This document shows, piece after piece, positions 7,560 through 15,414 of a stretch of 64,000 bases of DNA. This DNA comes from Cognatundibacterium oligocarboniphilum (GTDB taxonomy: Bacteria; Pseudomonadota; Gammaproteobacteria; Burkholderiales; Burkholderiaceae_D). The notes beneath the pieces were generated by a model. The model was not told where the DNA came from and made no database searches. It saw nothing but the letters and a program-made list of their open reading frames with translations. The stretch spans positions 17,792 through 81,791 of the forward strand of contig NZ_JABXYJ010000008.1 in assembly GCF_013377855.1 (NCBI RefSeq). Direction: 5' to 3'. Every line of letters begins with the position of its first letter. Positions within the stretch are counted from its first letter, which is position 1. Position numbers and translations under genes: made by a program.

Positions 7560-8228
7560 TTGACAGACCCAACATTGGATACAACAACTTCACCTTCGCT
7601 CCCCAAAATCGCTATTTTGGTTTCGGATGAGCAGCATGCCTTACAAGCCCTGATGAACGCCCAAATTCATGGAAATCTGGGGTATGTGGACATGATCATC
7701 AGCCCCAGCCGTGATGCTGAAGCCCTGGCCCGGCAATATGGTGTGCAATTCGTTCTGCTGCCGATGGAAAAGCAGCTCTCTCCCGATCAGGAGAGCGCCT
7801 TGCTGTTCCTGTTGCGGTCGCATAGCATCGACCTGATCATTGTAGCCAAGTTCTGTGCCCGCATATCGGGCGTGCTACTGAACAGTTTCCCGCATCAGGT
7901 GATTGGTGTTCACCATTCCTTGCCCTTCTCTGCCGCCGCATTTGAACGGGAATTATTAGCCGGTGTCCGGCTGATCAGTGCGCGCGCCTTTTATCTGACA
8001 ACAGAAATTAATCAAGGTCCGGTCATTTGCGAAGAAGTTTTGCGACGGAATTTATTGGAACCGGTGGCCGCATTGCGGCAGCGGATTCAGGACGCAGAAA
8101 GTCTCTGCCTCATCCAGGCCGTGCGCCTGCATTTACAAAACCGGATTGCCGTCGATGATTCTCTGTGCGTGATCTCCACCCTGCCGATGAATGTGCTGCC
8201 ATTTCCAGCCGTGACGCGTCACGATTAA
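7560..8228 (+). CDS. Formyltetrahydrofolate deformylase-like protein, catalytic residues altered
   Basis: 222 residues, apparently from a TTG start. Residues 15-205 align by eye with the formyltransferase domain of PurU: KIAILVSDEQHALQAL, a PSRDAEALARQYGVQF strand-helix, LIIVAKFCARIS, then GVHHSLPF, and an NQGPVI loop. PurU hydrolyses 10-formyl-tetrahydrofolate using Asn, His and Asp. Here the Asn before the His pair is Gly 116 and the Asp before the GP is Asn 151, while His 118 is kept. The ACT regulatory domain is absent. It is probably catalytically inactive or has a changed activity. It sits among plasmid accessory genes, not folate genes. Confidence 0.7.
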   Translation: MTDPTLDTTTSPSLPKIAILVSDEQHALQALMNAQIHGNLGYVDMIISPSRDAEALARQYGVQFVLLPMEKQLSPDQESALLFLLRSHSIDLIIVAKFCARISGVLLNSFPHQVIGVHHSLPFSAAAFERELLAGVRLISARAFYLTTEINQGPVICEEVLRRNLLEPVAALRQRIQDAESLCLIQAVRLHLQNRIAVDDSLCVISTLPMNVLPFPAVTRHD

Positions 8229-8324
8229 ATGTGCGTTCTGGCCGGGTAAAAACGGATAATCACGTCGATCGATGGATTGGCTAGTGCAAGCAGCGCCAGC
8301 CTGTATTTAAACGTGACGTCACGG

Positions 8325-8906
8325 TTAAATAGCCGTCGCTGACCGCAACCATTGCCACAGGGATGCGGAGGGGCCGGAAGTCTGCAGTTTTTCCCGGTAT
8401 AGTGCCATTTGTCCGACTGACGTCTCAGCATCACAGGCACCGGTATGCACCATCAGGGCAATTGCCCCTTCCGCAATTCCGATCGCCCGTTCCCGCGATA
8501 TGGTGCCGCGGTTGGCAGTATGCGCTGCCAGCTGCAAGACATCCTCCAGCGAATCCCACATGGTCTGACGGAGTTCAGGGAGCATGCCCGGCAGGACCGG
8601 TGCCACTGTTTCCGGTAAGCTTTTGGTGTGGTACTGGAACAAATCGAACAATTTGCCCATATAACGACGGTCAATCTGAAGCTGCTCGATGACTTTGTTC
8701 GCCAGCGCCATTGCTTCACTGTGCTGGCATTCTGTCATGTCAAGACTGACCAGCGCCAGACCACACATCTGCAAGTGGATGATCAGCACTTCGATGGCGT
8801 CAACCCGGATTTGCGCCAGTTCCCTTTGCGAGACTGGCGCGGACTGGTGTGGTTCATCCTGCTGCAGCACGCTGTGATGACTGCGCCGGCATGGGTTCAG
8901 ACTCAT
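8325..8906 (-). CDS. Hypothetical protein (193 aa)
   Basis: A mostly helical soluble protein starting MSLNPCRRSHHSVLQQ. It begins three bases after the stop of the GltI-like gene, so the two form one operon. The 3' end is convergent with the deformylase-like gene. No domain recognised; the helical repeats may form a bundle. Confidence 0.5.
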   Translation of the reverse strand: MSLNPCRRSHHSVLQQDEPHQSAPVSQRELAQIRVDAIEVLIIHLQMCGLALVSLDMTECQHSEAMALANKVIEQLQIDRRYMGKLFDLFQYHTKSLPETVAPVLPGMLPELRQTMWDSLEDVLQLAAHTANRGTISRERAIGIAEGAIALMVHTGACDAETSVGQMALYREKLQTSGPSASLWQWLRSATAI

Positions 8907-8909
8907 GTT

Positions 8910-9803
8910 TCAGGGAAAAGCCGTGGTTTTATTCGGGAACGAGAACAGCGCCGTTGTCATGCTGTTGAACCGGTAAGCCTGACCTGGACGGTCGAACCAT
9001 TTTTTGACCAGTTTGTAGGCGCTGCCATTGATCAGGTTCTCTGCCACGATGCCGTCCACCAGTTTCAGGAATTGTTCATCGTCTTTCCTGATCATCAGGG
9101 CATACGGTTCGATCGACAGCAGCCTGCTGACCCGGTGCAGCTTGCCATTCAGGTTATTTTCTTCAATCGCCCCATTCAACAGAACGTCATCCGTGCAGAA
9201 GGCATCAGCCTGATGATTGGCCACGTCCAGCACTCCGGCATTGTTGTCTTTGACCAGCCTGACACTGAACGGCGTTCCTTTCGATTGCGCTGCCACCTGG
9301 ACTGGCTGAATCAGTTTTTCGCAGGAAGATCCGGCCACCACTACCACGCGGGTACCGCCCAGCTGGGAATAATCGTTAATGGGCGAGTCTTTGCGCACCG
9401 CCAGCCGCGCACCGGTCACGAAAATAGGATAGGTAAACGCCACTTCTTTTTCCCGGTCGCGGGTATCGGTGGTGGTGCCGCATTCCATATCGATTTCACC
9501 GGCCTGCAGTAAGCTGATGCGATTTTTGGCGTTGACTGGCACATAGCGGATGTCGAGTTTGGTCTTGAGGTATTTTTCTATGCCCGCCACCACATTGCGG
9601 CACAAATCGACGGTATATCCCTGTGCCACCCCATTTTTCATCATGGCAAACGGTGCTGCCGATTCCCGCACGCCGATGACCAGCGTATTGGAGTCACGCA
9701 TTTTATCGAGGGTGGAACCGGATTCGGAAATGGCATACGCCATGCCGGGTAATTGCAGACAGAGTGCGGTCAATATTGCCAGTTTCGTGATTTTGAGGGT
9801 CAT
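8910..9803 (-). CDS. Periplasmic amino-acid-binding protein, GltI-like (SBP family 3)
   Basis: 297 residues with a signal peptide (ITKLAILTALCLQLPGMAYA) and a bacterial extracellular solute-binding domain, family 3. Recognisable features are LDKMRDSNTLVIGVRE near residue 30, GYTVDLCRNVV, AGEIDMECGTTTDTRDREKE, and SSCEKL. The closest family is the glutamate/aspartate-binding GltI. No ABC permease or ATPase lies nearby, so it may act as an orphan receptor or use a chromosomal transporter. It is co-transcribed with unknown genes. Confidence 0.8.
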   Translation of the reverse strand: MTLKITKLAILTALCLQLPGMAYAISESGSTLDKMRDSNTLVIGVRESAAPFAMMKNGVAQGYTVDLCRNVVAGIEKYLKTKLDIRYVPVNAKNRISLLQAGEIDMECGTTTDTRDREKEVAFTYPIFVTGARLAVRKDSPINDYSQLGGTRVVVVAGSSCEKLIQPVQVAAQSKGTPFSVRLVKDNNAGVLDVANHQADAFCTDDVLLNGAIEENNLNGKLHRVSRLLSIEPYALMIRKDDEQFLKLVDGIVAENLINGSAYKLVKKWFDRPGQAYRFNSMTTALFSFPNKTTAFP

Positions 9804-9839
9804 AATAGTCTCGCAGTGGAATATGGGACAGACAGCGTT

Positions 9840-10163
9840 TCAGGAAGATATGGGTGGTGCTTCCTCATGGACTGCCGCAATGAGGGGGTGTTTGGCCAGA
9901 ACAGGATGTTGTGCCTGCAGTTTTTTCAATTCGGTGGTGGCAGAGGTGAGTTCCATTTCCCAATACGCCAGCTTGTTTTTGTCGGTGGCCCCGGACCCAC
10001 CCTCCAGCTTGCGGTCAATACTGTCGCGCCGTGCGCGCGCGCATTCATACTGGTACAGGGCTTGCTGGACTTCTTCGGTGGCCACGACGCGCTGATACAG
10101 CTTGTCTTCTTTGGTCACGGCTCCGGTCGTGGCTGCATTGGTTTGTTCAGGCTGTTGGTTCAT
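9840..10163 (-). CDS. Hypothetical coiled-coil protein
   Basis: A 107-residue protein with charged helices (YEMELTSATTELKKLQAQHP-like region near residues 70-90), no signal peptide and no membrane segment. It lies between the small secreted protein and the GltI-like gene on the minus strand. Function unknown. Confidence 0.5.
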   Translation of the reverse strand: MNQQPEQTNAATTGAVTKEDKLYQRVVATEEVQQALYQYECARARRDSIDRKLEGGSGATDKNKLAYWEMELTSATTELKKLQAQHPVLAKHPLIAAVHEEAPPISS

Positions 10164-10230
10164 GATAGATTCCTGTGCCGGATGACCGCACGCTGGTGCG
10201 GTGTGCAGTCGTCCGGGCTTTCTGAGGTGG

Positions 10231-10596
10231 TTATTCCGAGTCGTTATCGCCGGTGGCGATCAGGCGATCAATCGCGATGGTCTGGTGATCGCGCACGACC
10301 AGTGTCGTTTCCACTTGCTGGTCTTTACCCTGATAGCGGATTTGTTTGGCGGAACCCGTCCGGTGGATCTGGGCCGGGGCGTCCAGTTCCTGATCGCTGA
10401 CCGCCACCAGATAACCATTCTGGTTTTTGATCAGGTACAGCCGCGACACGCCGGCACTCGCGCTGCAATCTTTTTCATGGCAGGCTCTGCCGACAGAGAC
10501 CGGTTCCGGTGCCGGGTTATGGGCGCTGGCAGCTAACGGTGCCAGTCCGATGATCAGCGCCAGCATTTTTCGCTTTGCGGTGTTACGTTGTTGCAT
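10231..10596 (-). CDS. Small secreted protein
   Basis: 121 residues with a clear signal peptide (KRKMLALIIGLAPLAASAH). The mature part contains a Cys pair (CHEKDC) and a predicted beta-rich domain. Its start overlaps the 3' end of the downstream SMR-like gene by 14 bases, which indicates co-transcription. Family not recognised. Confidence 0.55.
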   Translation of the reverse strand: MQQRNTAKRKMLALIIGLAPLAASAHNPAPEPVSVGRACHEKDCSASAGVSRLYLIKNQNGYLVAVSDQELDAPAQIHRTGSAKQIRYQGKDQQVETTLVVRDHQTIAIDRLIATGDNDSE

Positions 10597-11005
10597 CTTG
10601 TTCTCCTGTGGTGGTTGGTGATGGTAAATAAGTGGGTGTCGTTTCAGGCGATACGGCCGGACGACCGGTCAGCAGAAGTCCGACTGCGATGACGACTAAG
10701 GCAGTGGCGATCATTTGCGGCAGGGAGACGGTTTCCTGCAGGTAGAAAATGCCGATCAGCATGGCGTAGATGACAGAAAATGCATTCATCAGCGCCACGC
10801 CTCTGCCCAGACCATGATGTGTGATCAGGCGGATCTGAAACGGTGCGATCAGGGCCTGCAGCAGCACCCACAGCAAAAACCATGGATGCCAGATGGCCGT
10901 TAAGAAGTCCCCCTGCCCGCGCAATGCATGTCTGGCAAACACGTCGAGACAAGAAAATACGAACTGAATCAGGGAAATGTACAACAGGCTGCGCCGGGAA
11001 ATCAT
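10583..11005 (-). CDS. SMR/EamA-like small membrane transporter subunit B
   Basis: 140 residues from ATG 11003-11005, which overlaps the stop of the partner gene as ATGA; the longer frame upstream is a shadow of that partner. Four hydrophobic segments and the EamA/SMR-type pattern ALMNAFSVIYAMLIGIFYLQ, then PQMIATALVVIAVGLLLTG, resemble ArnE/ArnF and EmrE-like proteins. It probably forms a heterodimer with its partner in the inner membrane. The substrate cannot be told from sequence. Confidence 0.65.
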   Translation of the reverse strand: MISRRSLLYISLIQFVFSCLDVFARHALRGQGDFLTAIWHPWFLLWVLLQALIAPFQIRLITHHGLGRGVALMNAFSVIYAMLIGIFYLQETVSLPQMIATALVVIAVGLLLTGRPAVSPETTPTYLPSPTTTGEQDATT

Positions 11006-11325
11006 GCCAGTCCCCGGATCAGCACGGCGGCCAGTATCAGTCCGACAGCCAGTTTTTCGCGCGCGCTGAATTGTTCGCCGTGGTACCAGGCCACAGCGGA
11101 TGAGAGGGAGATCGCAGACGCTGAAAACAGCGTGGCCGCGCCTGCCACCGGCATCATGAAAATGGCGAACAGCCGCAGGCATAATCCCGTATAGCGCCGC
11201 AGTGCATAGGGCAATATCCAGGTGCGCTGCCGGTCAGAGGGCTGCAGCGCGATGTGTTTTTTTACGAAGACATCCGCGCTGGTGATGCAGGCTTGCGCCA
11301 GCAGGGTAAGTAAGATCAGGGTCAT
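11002..11325 (-). CDS. SMR/EamA-like small membrane transporter subunit A
   Basis: 107 residues with four hydrophobic helices. The region SAISLSSAVAWYHGEQFSAR, then LAVGLILAAVLIRG, is the typical end of SMR/EamA-type half-transporters. It is coupled by ATGA to the second subunit. Paired SMR genes usually work as heterodimers. It is shorter than EamA transporters, which duplicate this unit. Confidence 0.65.
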   Translation of the reverse strand: MTLILLTLLAQACITSADVFVKKHIALQPSDRQRTWILPYALRRYTGLCLRLFAIFMMPVAGAATLFSASAISLSSAVAWYHGEQFSAREKLAVGLILAAVLIRGLA

Positions 11326-11389
11326 TGCTTCTTTGGTGGTGGAGGAATCAAGGTGTGGTCACAGATTCAGGTTCTCATGAATCCGGTTT

Positions 11390-11575
11390 TTAGCAAGTCA
11401 TCGAATCGCGTTCGCGGTAGAACCTGGCTTCGCGGGCATTTTCTGAGCGTTGCCGCGCCAGTCTTTTCTGCTGCCGTATTTTTTCCAGCTGTTCTGCACT
11501 GACGGCGGGCGTGGTCATGATGGCGTTCATCACTGCTTTGCTGATTTTGGTTTTGGTTCTGGGTCCAAATTCCAT
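11390..11575 (-). CDS. Small basic hypothetical protein
   Basis: 61 residues, highly charged, mostly helical (KIRQQKRLARQRSENAREAR). It starts two bases after the stop of the 125-residue gene. No family recognised; it might bind nucleic acid, as judged from charge only. Confidence 0.4.
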   Translation of the reverse strand: MEFGPRTKTKISKAVMNAIMTTPAVSAEQLEKIRQQKRLARQRSENAREARFYRERDSMTC

Positions 11576-11577
11576 AT

Positions 11578-11955
11578 TTAATGCCCCTTTTTAGTTTTGA
11601 CGGAAGCCGCCGATACCAGCGCAAAGAGTTGTTTAGCCGCAGTTTTGGCTTCGATAAATTCTTGCGGTTGTATGGCGTTTATCTGTGACAACAGACCGGA
11701 TGATCCGATCTCGACAATCTGCAAGACCGCTGCCGGCAGGTCTTGACAGGTGCGCTGGATCAGCTGGTGCTGGCGCGCGCAGCCCCAGGCATGCAGGTAC
11801 AGGTCATTGCCGATCCTGCAGCAATAGTGGATGGAGAAGCCGTAGGCTTGGACGGCACAGAGCCGGGCGGTATTCGCACCTGCCAATGTCTGGATGGCCA
11901 GCGCCAGAAGCCCGGATTCGGTGTAGCCGTATTGTTCAATAATGGGGAGGTACAT
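11578..11955 (-). CDS. Hypothetical protein (125 aa)
   Basis: A soluble protein starting MYLPIIEQYGYTESGLLALA, with four Cys including YCC and GCAR. It lies next to the IS200/IS605 element, which separates it from the rest of the minus-strand cluster. No recognised domain. Confidence 0.5.
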   Translation of the reverse strand: MYLPIIEQYGYTESGLLALAIQTLAGANTARLCAVQAYGFSIHYCCRIGNDLYLHAWGCARQHQLIQRTCQDLPAAVLQIVEIGSSGLLSQINAIQPQEFIEAKTAAKQLFALVSAASVKTKKGH

Positions 11956-12120
11956 AGCTTAACGACTTGAATTTTTTCTATCGTTAAGTATGGTTTTTAT
12001 TTGTCATTTATTTTGCTGAAATGACTTGCTATTTTGCGCAGCTTACCAGTATGCGGGGAAAGCCCCGGCGTTCAGGCCGGGGATGGATAGCGCGGAGTCC
12101 GCAGGACTCCATTTCTGCCA

Positions 12121-12561
12121 TTAAGCTGGTGTCGCCTGCTGCTCAATGTATTGGCGAATGATGCTGATCGGAGCGCCGCCGCAAGAGGACGCGAAGTAAG
12201 AAGGCGACCACAGCACGCCCTTGTAGTAGAAGCGTTTGGCGATGTCCGGCCTTTCTTTTCGCAGCACGCGACTGGATGCGCCTTTCAAACTATTGACCAA
12301 GGCGGACACTGGTACTTTCGGCGGATAGCTGACCAGCAAATGCACATGGTCGCGCTCGCCGTCCATTTCGACCAGTTGCGCCTCGAAGTCGTTGCAAACC
12401 TTGGCAAATAGTTCGCGCAGCCTGTCGATGGCCGCTGAGTCGAACACTTTGCGGCGATATTTCGTCACAAAGACCAAATGGACATGCATGTTAAAAACAC
12501 AGTGACGTCCGCGCCGAATGTCGTTGTTTTCTTCCATAGACCAAAATATACTATGCGACAT
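12121..12561 (-). CDS. tnpA: IS200/IS605 family transposase TnpA (Y1 HUH)
   Basis: 146 residues. The HUH motif is HVHLLV (near residue 84), the N-terminal strand is HVHLVFVTKYRRKVF, and the catalytic Tyr sits in RQYIEQQ near the C-terminus. TnpA cuts and joins single-stranded DNA at the element's hairpin ends. Its start overlaps the tnpB start on the opposite strand. An internal start (MEENND) 24 bases downstream is also possible. All catalytic residues appear to be present. Confidence 0.9.
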   Translation of the reverse strand: MSHSIFWSMEENNDIRRGRHCVFNMHVHLVFVTKYRRKVFDSAAIDRLRELFAKVCNDFEAQLVEMDGERDHVHLLVSYPPKVPVSALVNSLKGASSRVLRKERPDIAKRFYYKGVLWSPSYFASSCGGAPISIIRQYIEQQATPA

Positions 12562-13768
12562 GCAACGACTTCAAGCCTACCGATTCGAGCTACAGCCCAA
12601 CGGCAAACAGCAGCGCCAGATGCGCCGCTTCGCTGGCTCGTGCCGATTCGTCTATAACAAGGCGCTGGCGTTGCAGCAGGAGCGGCACAAGGCGGGAGAA
12701 AAGAATCTTGGCTACGCTGCGCTATGCAAGGCGCTCACCGAATGGAAGGCACAACCGCAAACGCTCTGGCTGAGCGAAACTCCCAGCCAAACCTTGCAAC
12801 AGGCGCTCAAGAATCTGGAACGGGCCTACAAGAACTTCTTCGAGAAACGCGCCGACTTCCCGCGCTTCAAGAAAAAGGGCATGGGCGACAGCTTCCGCTA
12901 TCCGCAAGGCGTCAAACTTGATCAGGGCAACAGCCGCGTGTTCCTGCCAAAACTCGGCTGGCTGCGCTACCGCAATAGCCGGGGTGTTCTAGGCGAGGTG
13001 AAGAACGCGACTGTCAGTCATTCGTGCGGCAAGTGGTTCGTGTCGATCCAAACGGAGCGCGAAGTCGATCAGCCTTTGCCGCAAGGTGAAGCTGTTGGCA
13101 TCGACATGGGCATCGCCCGTTTCGCCACTCTGAGCGACGGAAGCTATCTTGATCCGCTCAACAGCTTCAAGAAACACCAGCAACGGCTGGCACGCTACCA
13201 GCGAGCCATGAGCCGCAAAGTCAAATTCAGCAACAACTGGAAGAAGGCGAAAACCAACGTCCAGCGCATTCACACTCGTATCGCCAACGCCCGGAAAGAC
13301 TTTCTGCACAAGGCTTCGTGCCAGATCAGCCAAAACCACGCCATGATCGCCATCGAAGATTTGCGGATTCGGAACATGTCCAAGTCGGCCAGGGGCAACA
13401 GCGAACAGCACGGCAAGATGGTGAAACAGAAGTCCGGCCTGAACCGGTCGATTCTCGATCAGGGATGGTTCGAGTTTCGGCGGCAACTGGAGTATAAATC
13501 GGCATGGAATGGCGGCTTCGTCGTCGCCGTGCCGCCGCAATACACCAGCCAGACTTGCCCGTGCTGTGGGCATGTGTCGAAAGACAACCGGCAGACGCAA
13601 GCCCGGTTTGAGTGCGTTGATTGCGGCTTTGAAGAAAACGCCGATCTCGTCGGTGCCATCAATATACTAGCGCGAGGACATCGCGTTTTAGCCTGTGGGG
13701 AGACGGTGCAGTCGGGCCGCTCGGTGAAGCAGGAACCCGCCGAAGCAACTCAGGCGATTGCCGCCTGA
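12560..13768 (+). CDS. tnpB: TnpB-like RNA-guided nuclease (OrfB)
   Basis: 402 residues from ATG 12560. A split RuvC domain is visible: GIDMGIARFATL (Asp), IAIEDLRIRNM (Glu), and ENADLVGAINIL (Asp). A zinc ribbon lies between the last two (CPCCGH..CVDCGF). TnpB proteins cut DNA guided by an RNA encoded at the element's right end. It lies about 40 bases from the right-end hairpin, which is the expected place. It is about 70-75% similar by eye to the second copy, so the two are distinct elements and not recent duplicates. Confidence 0.9.
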   Translation: MQRLQAYRFELQPNGKQQRQMRRFAGSCRFVYNKALALQQERHKAGEKNLGYAALCKALTEWKAQPQTLWLSETPSQTLQQALKNLERAYKNFFEKRADFPRFKKKGMGDSFRYPQGVKLDQGNSRVFLPKLGWLRYRNSRGVLGEVKNATVSHSCGKWFVSIQTEREVDQPLPQGEAVGIDMGIARFATLSDGSYLDPLNSFKKHQQRLARYQRAMSRKVKFSNNWKKAKTNVQRIHTRIANARKDFLHKASCQISQNHAMIAIEDLRIRNMSKSARGNSEQHGKMVKQKSGLNRSILDQGWFEFRRQLEYKSAWNGGFVVAVPPQYTSQTCPCCGHVSKDNRQTQARFECVDCGFEENADLVGAINILARGHRVLACGETVQSGRSVKQEPAEATQAIAA

Positions 13769-13826
13769 GTGCCGTAGGAATCGCCGTCCTTCAGGGCGGC
13801 GAGGATGTCAAAAGTCATTCCCGCGA
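13690..13826 (+). ncRNA. Predicted TnpB guide RNA (omega/reRNA)
   Basis: By analogy with characterised TnpB systems, the RNA scaffold covers the tnpB 3' end and the right-end hairpin, and the guide is the sequence just after the element end, here from 13811 (AAAGTCATTCCCGCGA). The 5' boundary is not determinable by eye. Confidence 0.4.
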
Positions 13827-13941
13827 TGTGCGCCTGATGTTGCTCATATCCATTTTTTGAAGTCTGTGGGGAACCGCGATGCAGCGCCGCGCACATGATC
13901 GCCATGTGCCACCACGTAGTACGGATTCCCCATTCCTTCAA
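13811..13941 (-). pseudogene. Gene truncated by IS insertion
   Basis: A minus-strand frame starts with TTG 13939-13941, overlapping the stop of the small membrane protein gene, and reads KEWGIRTTWWHMAIMCAALH and on until it enters the IS right end at 13810. The rest would lie to the left of the element. It appears to be a small gene interrupted by copy 1. Confidence 0.35.
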
Positions 13942-14132
13942 CGGTTATTCAGGTTGGTTCCCGCTGGCAGAAAATTCAAAGTGGCGGTTTCGATCGGTTG
14001 CTGGCGGATTTTGTTGCTGAGGCGATGTTTGAGTCCTGTGATGATCAGGTACAAGGCCGTGGCAAACAGCATGCCGCCGCCGATCAGAATGATCCAGTGG
14101 AGGAAACTCATCGGGTCGTCTTTAGGGCACAT
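13938..14132 (-). CDS. Small membrane protein
   Basis: 64 residues from ATG 14130-14132, with a good AGGAAG ribosome binding site. It has one hydrophobic segment (WIILIGGGMLFATALYLIIT) near the N-terminus and a basic cytoplasmic-looking tail. It is in the DsbC-led minus-strand cluster, next to the gene broken by the IS. Confidence 0.5.
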   Translation of the reverse strand: MCPKDDPMSFLHWIILIGGGMLFATALYLIITGLKHRLSNKIRQQPIETATLNFLPAGTNLNNR

Positions 14133-14225
14133 TTTCTTCCTTTCTATGAATGGTGGCCGGATTTGCTGAAGGGTGTCGGCTGGCCGGTGTCAGTGACCAG
14201 CTTCGGTCCTGATGCCGGATTTACG

Positions 14226-14519
14226 TTACACGATTGATGCTTTACTTTTCTGGTGACTGATGATTCCCGACAAGTCAGGTGTCAATTTGCGCGCAATGGC
14301 TGGAATCGAGGTGACTAGCGCGTAAGCTATGGCGCCGGTACAGACACTGGACAAATGGAGTCCGAGCAGGAGCTTTGGCAACGTGACATGATCCAGCGGT
14401 GTCAATGCAATCATCAGCAGCGGATACGCCGGTACCGCTACCCATGCCATGACAAATGCGAGTATGAGACAATTCATGCAGTGCCAGAAGCGGTGCAGAT
14501 ATTGTTTTCTGTTATTCAT
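14226..14519 (-). CDS. Small integral membrane protein
   Basis: 97 residues from ATG 14517-14519, overlapping the upstream stop as ATGA. Two hydrophobic segments (around residues 17-43 and 50-73). No family recognised. Translational coupling to the 204-residue gene suggests a joint function. Confidence 0.55.
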   Translation of the reverse strand: MNNRKQYLHRFWHCMNCLILAFVMAWVAVPAYPLLMIALTPLDHVTLPKLLLGLHLSSVCTGAIAYALVTSIPAIARKLTPDLSGIISHQKSKASIV

Positions 14520-15130
14520 TTTGTTTTTTTTGAAGTCTGGCTTTGGTTGATGAGCCGGGCAACTGCCGGTGGTACCCAATGTGGTTCCTGATAATAGGGT
14601 GCATCGCTCATACCGAGAATGTTGCGCACACCCTGTAAATAATTGCTGCATTCCGATTCTTCAGCCCAGACAGCTATCCATTTTTCATCCTCTTCCGATA
14701 CGGGAACACCTGGCCGCCACCCCAATCCTTCCACAACAAACCAGAACTCATCGAGGGTAAAGTCAGGCGGAACGTTGACTGCAAATGTCCATTGCGCATC
14801 CGTCAGCGTAGTCAATCCTTCATATGGAATAGCGGTTGCTGGTGTTGTTTCCGCCCACTGTCCCTCGATCCAATCGGGCATGGCCTCACCATACTTTTGA
14901 AGCCAAAGCGCGTTGGCCTGCTGCTCCGACGCTTCATAATAATCATGGAGTGCTTTATATTGCGGATCGTCAACGAATTCTTGACCAATCTGGCTGACGG
15001 TTTTGACAAAACGACGCGTATCCCAATCGATGAACATCTGGATGTTGGATTTCCGAATGTCAAATTCTGGTGGAATTGGCAGTGCCATCCGGTAGGCCAT
15101 AGCGCGCACTTCGATTTCTGATTTTGTCAT
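14516..15130 (-). CDS. Hypothetical protein (204 aa)
   Basis: A soluble acidic protein rich in Trp and Pro (VPPDFTLDEFWFVVEGLGWR). No signal peptide. It is coupled to the membrane protein gene downstream. The fold is unclear and I do not recognise the family. Confidence 0.5.
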   Translation of the reverse strand: MTKSEIEVRAMAYRMALPIPPEFDIRKSNIQMFIDWDTRRFVKTVSQIGQEFVDDPQYKALHDYYEASEQQANALWLQKYGEAMPDWIEGQWAETTPATAIPYEGLTTLTDAQWTFAVNVPPDFTLDEFWFVVEGLGWRPGVPVSEEDEKWIAVWAEESECSNYLQGVRNILGMSDAPYYQEPHWVPPAVARLINQSQTSKKTK

Positions 15131-15176
15131 CGTGTCCTTTCAGTTCTGGTAATCCGCCACGGTCAAGGTAAAGCCG

Positions 15177-15392
15177 TCAAAACAGGGTCAGTTGGTTGGG
15201 ATCGGGTTTTTTTGGCCGCATGCCGCCGATTCTTTCTTTAATCACTCCTAACCATGCCCGGTAGCGGTACCCTTTGCGTCTTTCGAAGGGATAGGCTTCT
15301 TTCAACGCTTGCCGCAGCAGCACCGGGTCCTGATAGCCGATCTGCATTTCGATGGTGATTACCACTTCGCGTGCCTGATTGATGATGGTCAT
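15177..15392 (-). CDS. Small basic hypothetical protein
   Basis: 71 residues, Arg/Lys-rich in the middle (YPFERRKGYRYRAW), ending PNQLTLF. This end resembles the beta-clamp-binding motif QLxLF found in DNA polymerases and mismatch-repair proteins, an interesting but unproven hint of a DNA-metabolism role. It starts 22 bases past the M15 peptidase gene. Confidence 0.5.
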   Translation of the reverse strand: MTIINQAREVVITIEMQIGYQDPVLLRQALKEAYPFERRKGYRYRAWLGVIKERIGGMRPKKPDPNQLTLF

Positions 15393-15414
15393 GGTGTGCT
15401 TGTCTGCAGTTGCG

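Larger units (their letters stand above)
12045..13810. mobile_element. IS200/IS605-family element, copy 1
   Basis: It carries divergent tnpA (minus) and tnpB (plus). The left end holds a hairpin (GCCCCGGC..GCCGGGG, about 12061-12082) and the right end another (CGCCGTCC..GGGCGGCG, about 13782-13801), ending in GAGGATGTCA at 13810, which is identical to the end of the second copy at 62097. The left boundary is approximate. There are no terminal inverted repeats or target duplication, as expected for a Y1 single-strand transposase. It has split the minus-strand accessory operon. Confidence 0.8.

Noticed and set aside
8628..9512. Long plus-strand frame of 294 residues
   Set aside because: A shadow of the GltI-like and 193-residue genes on the opposite strand; His/Gln-rich composition typical of antisense frames.
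11367..11624. Minus-strand 85-residue frame
   Set aside because: It overlaps both better supported small genes at 11390 and 11578 in another frame.
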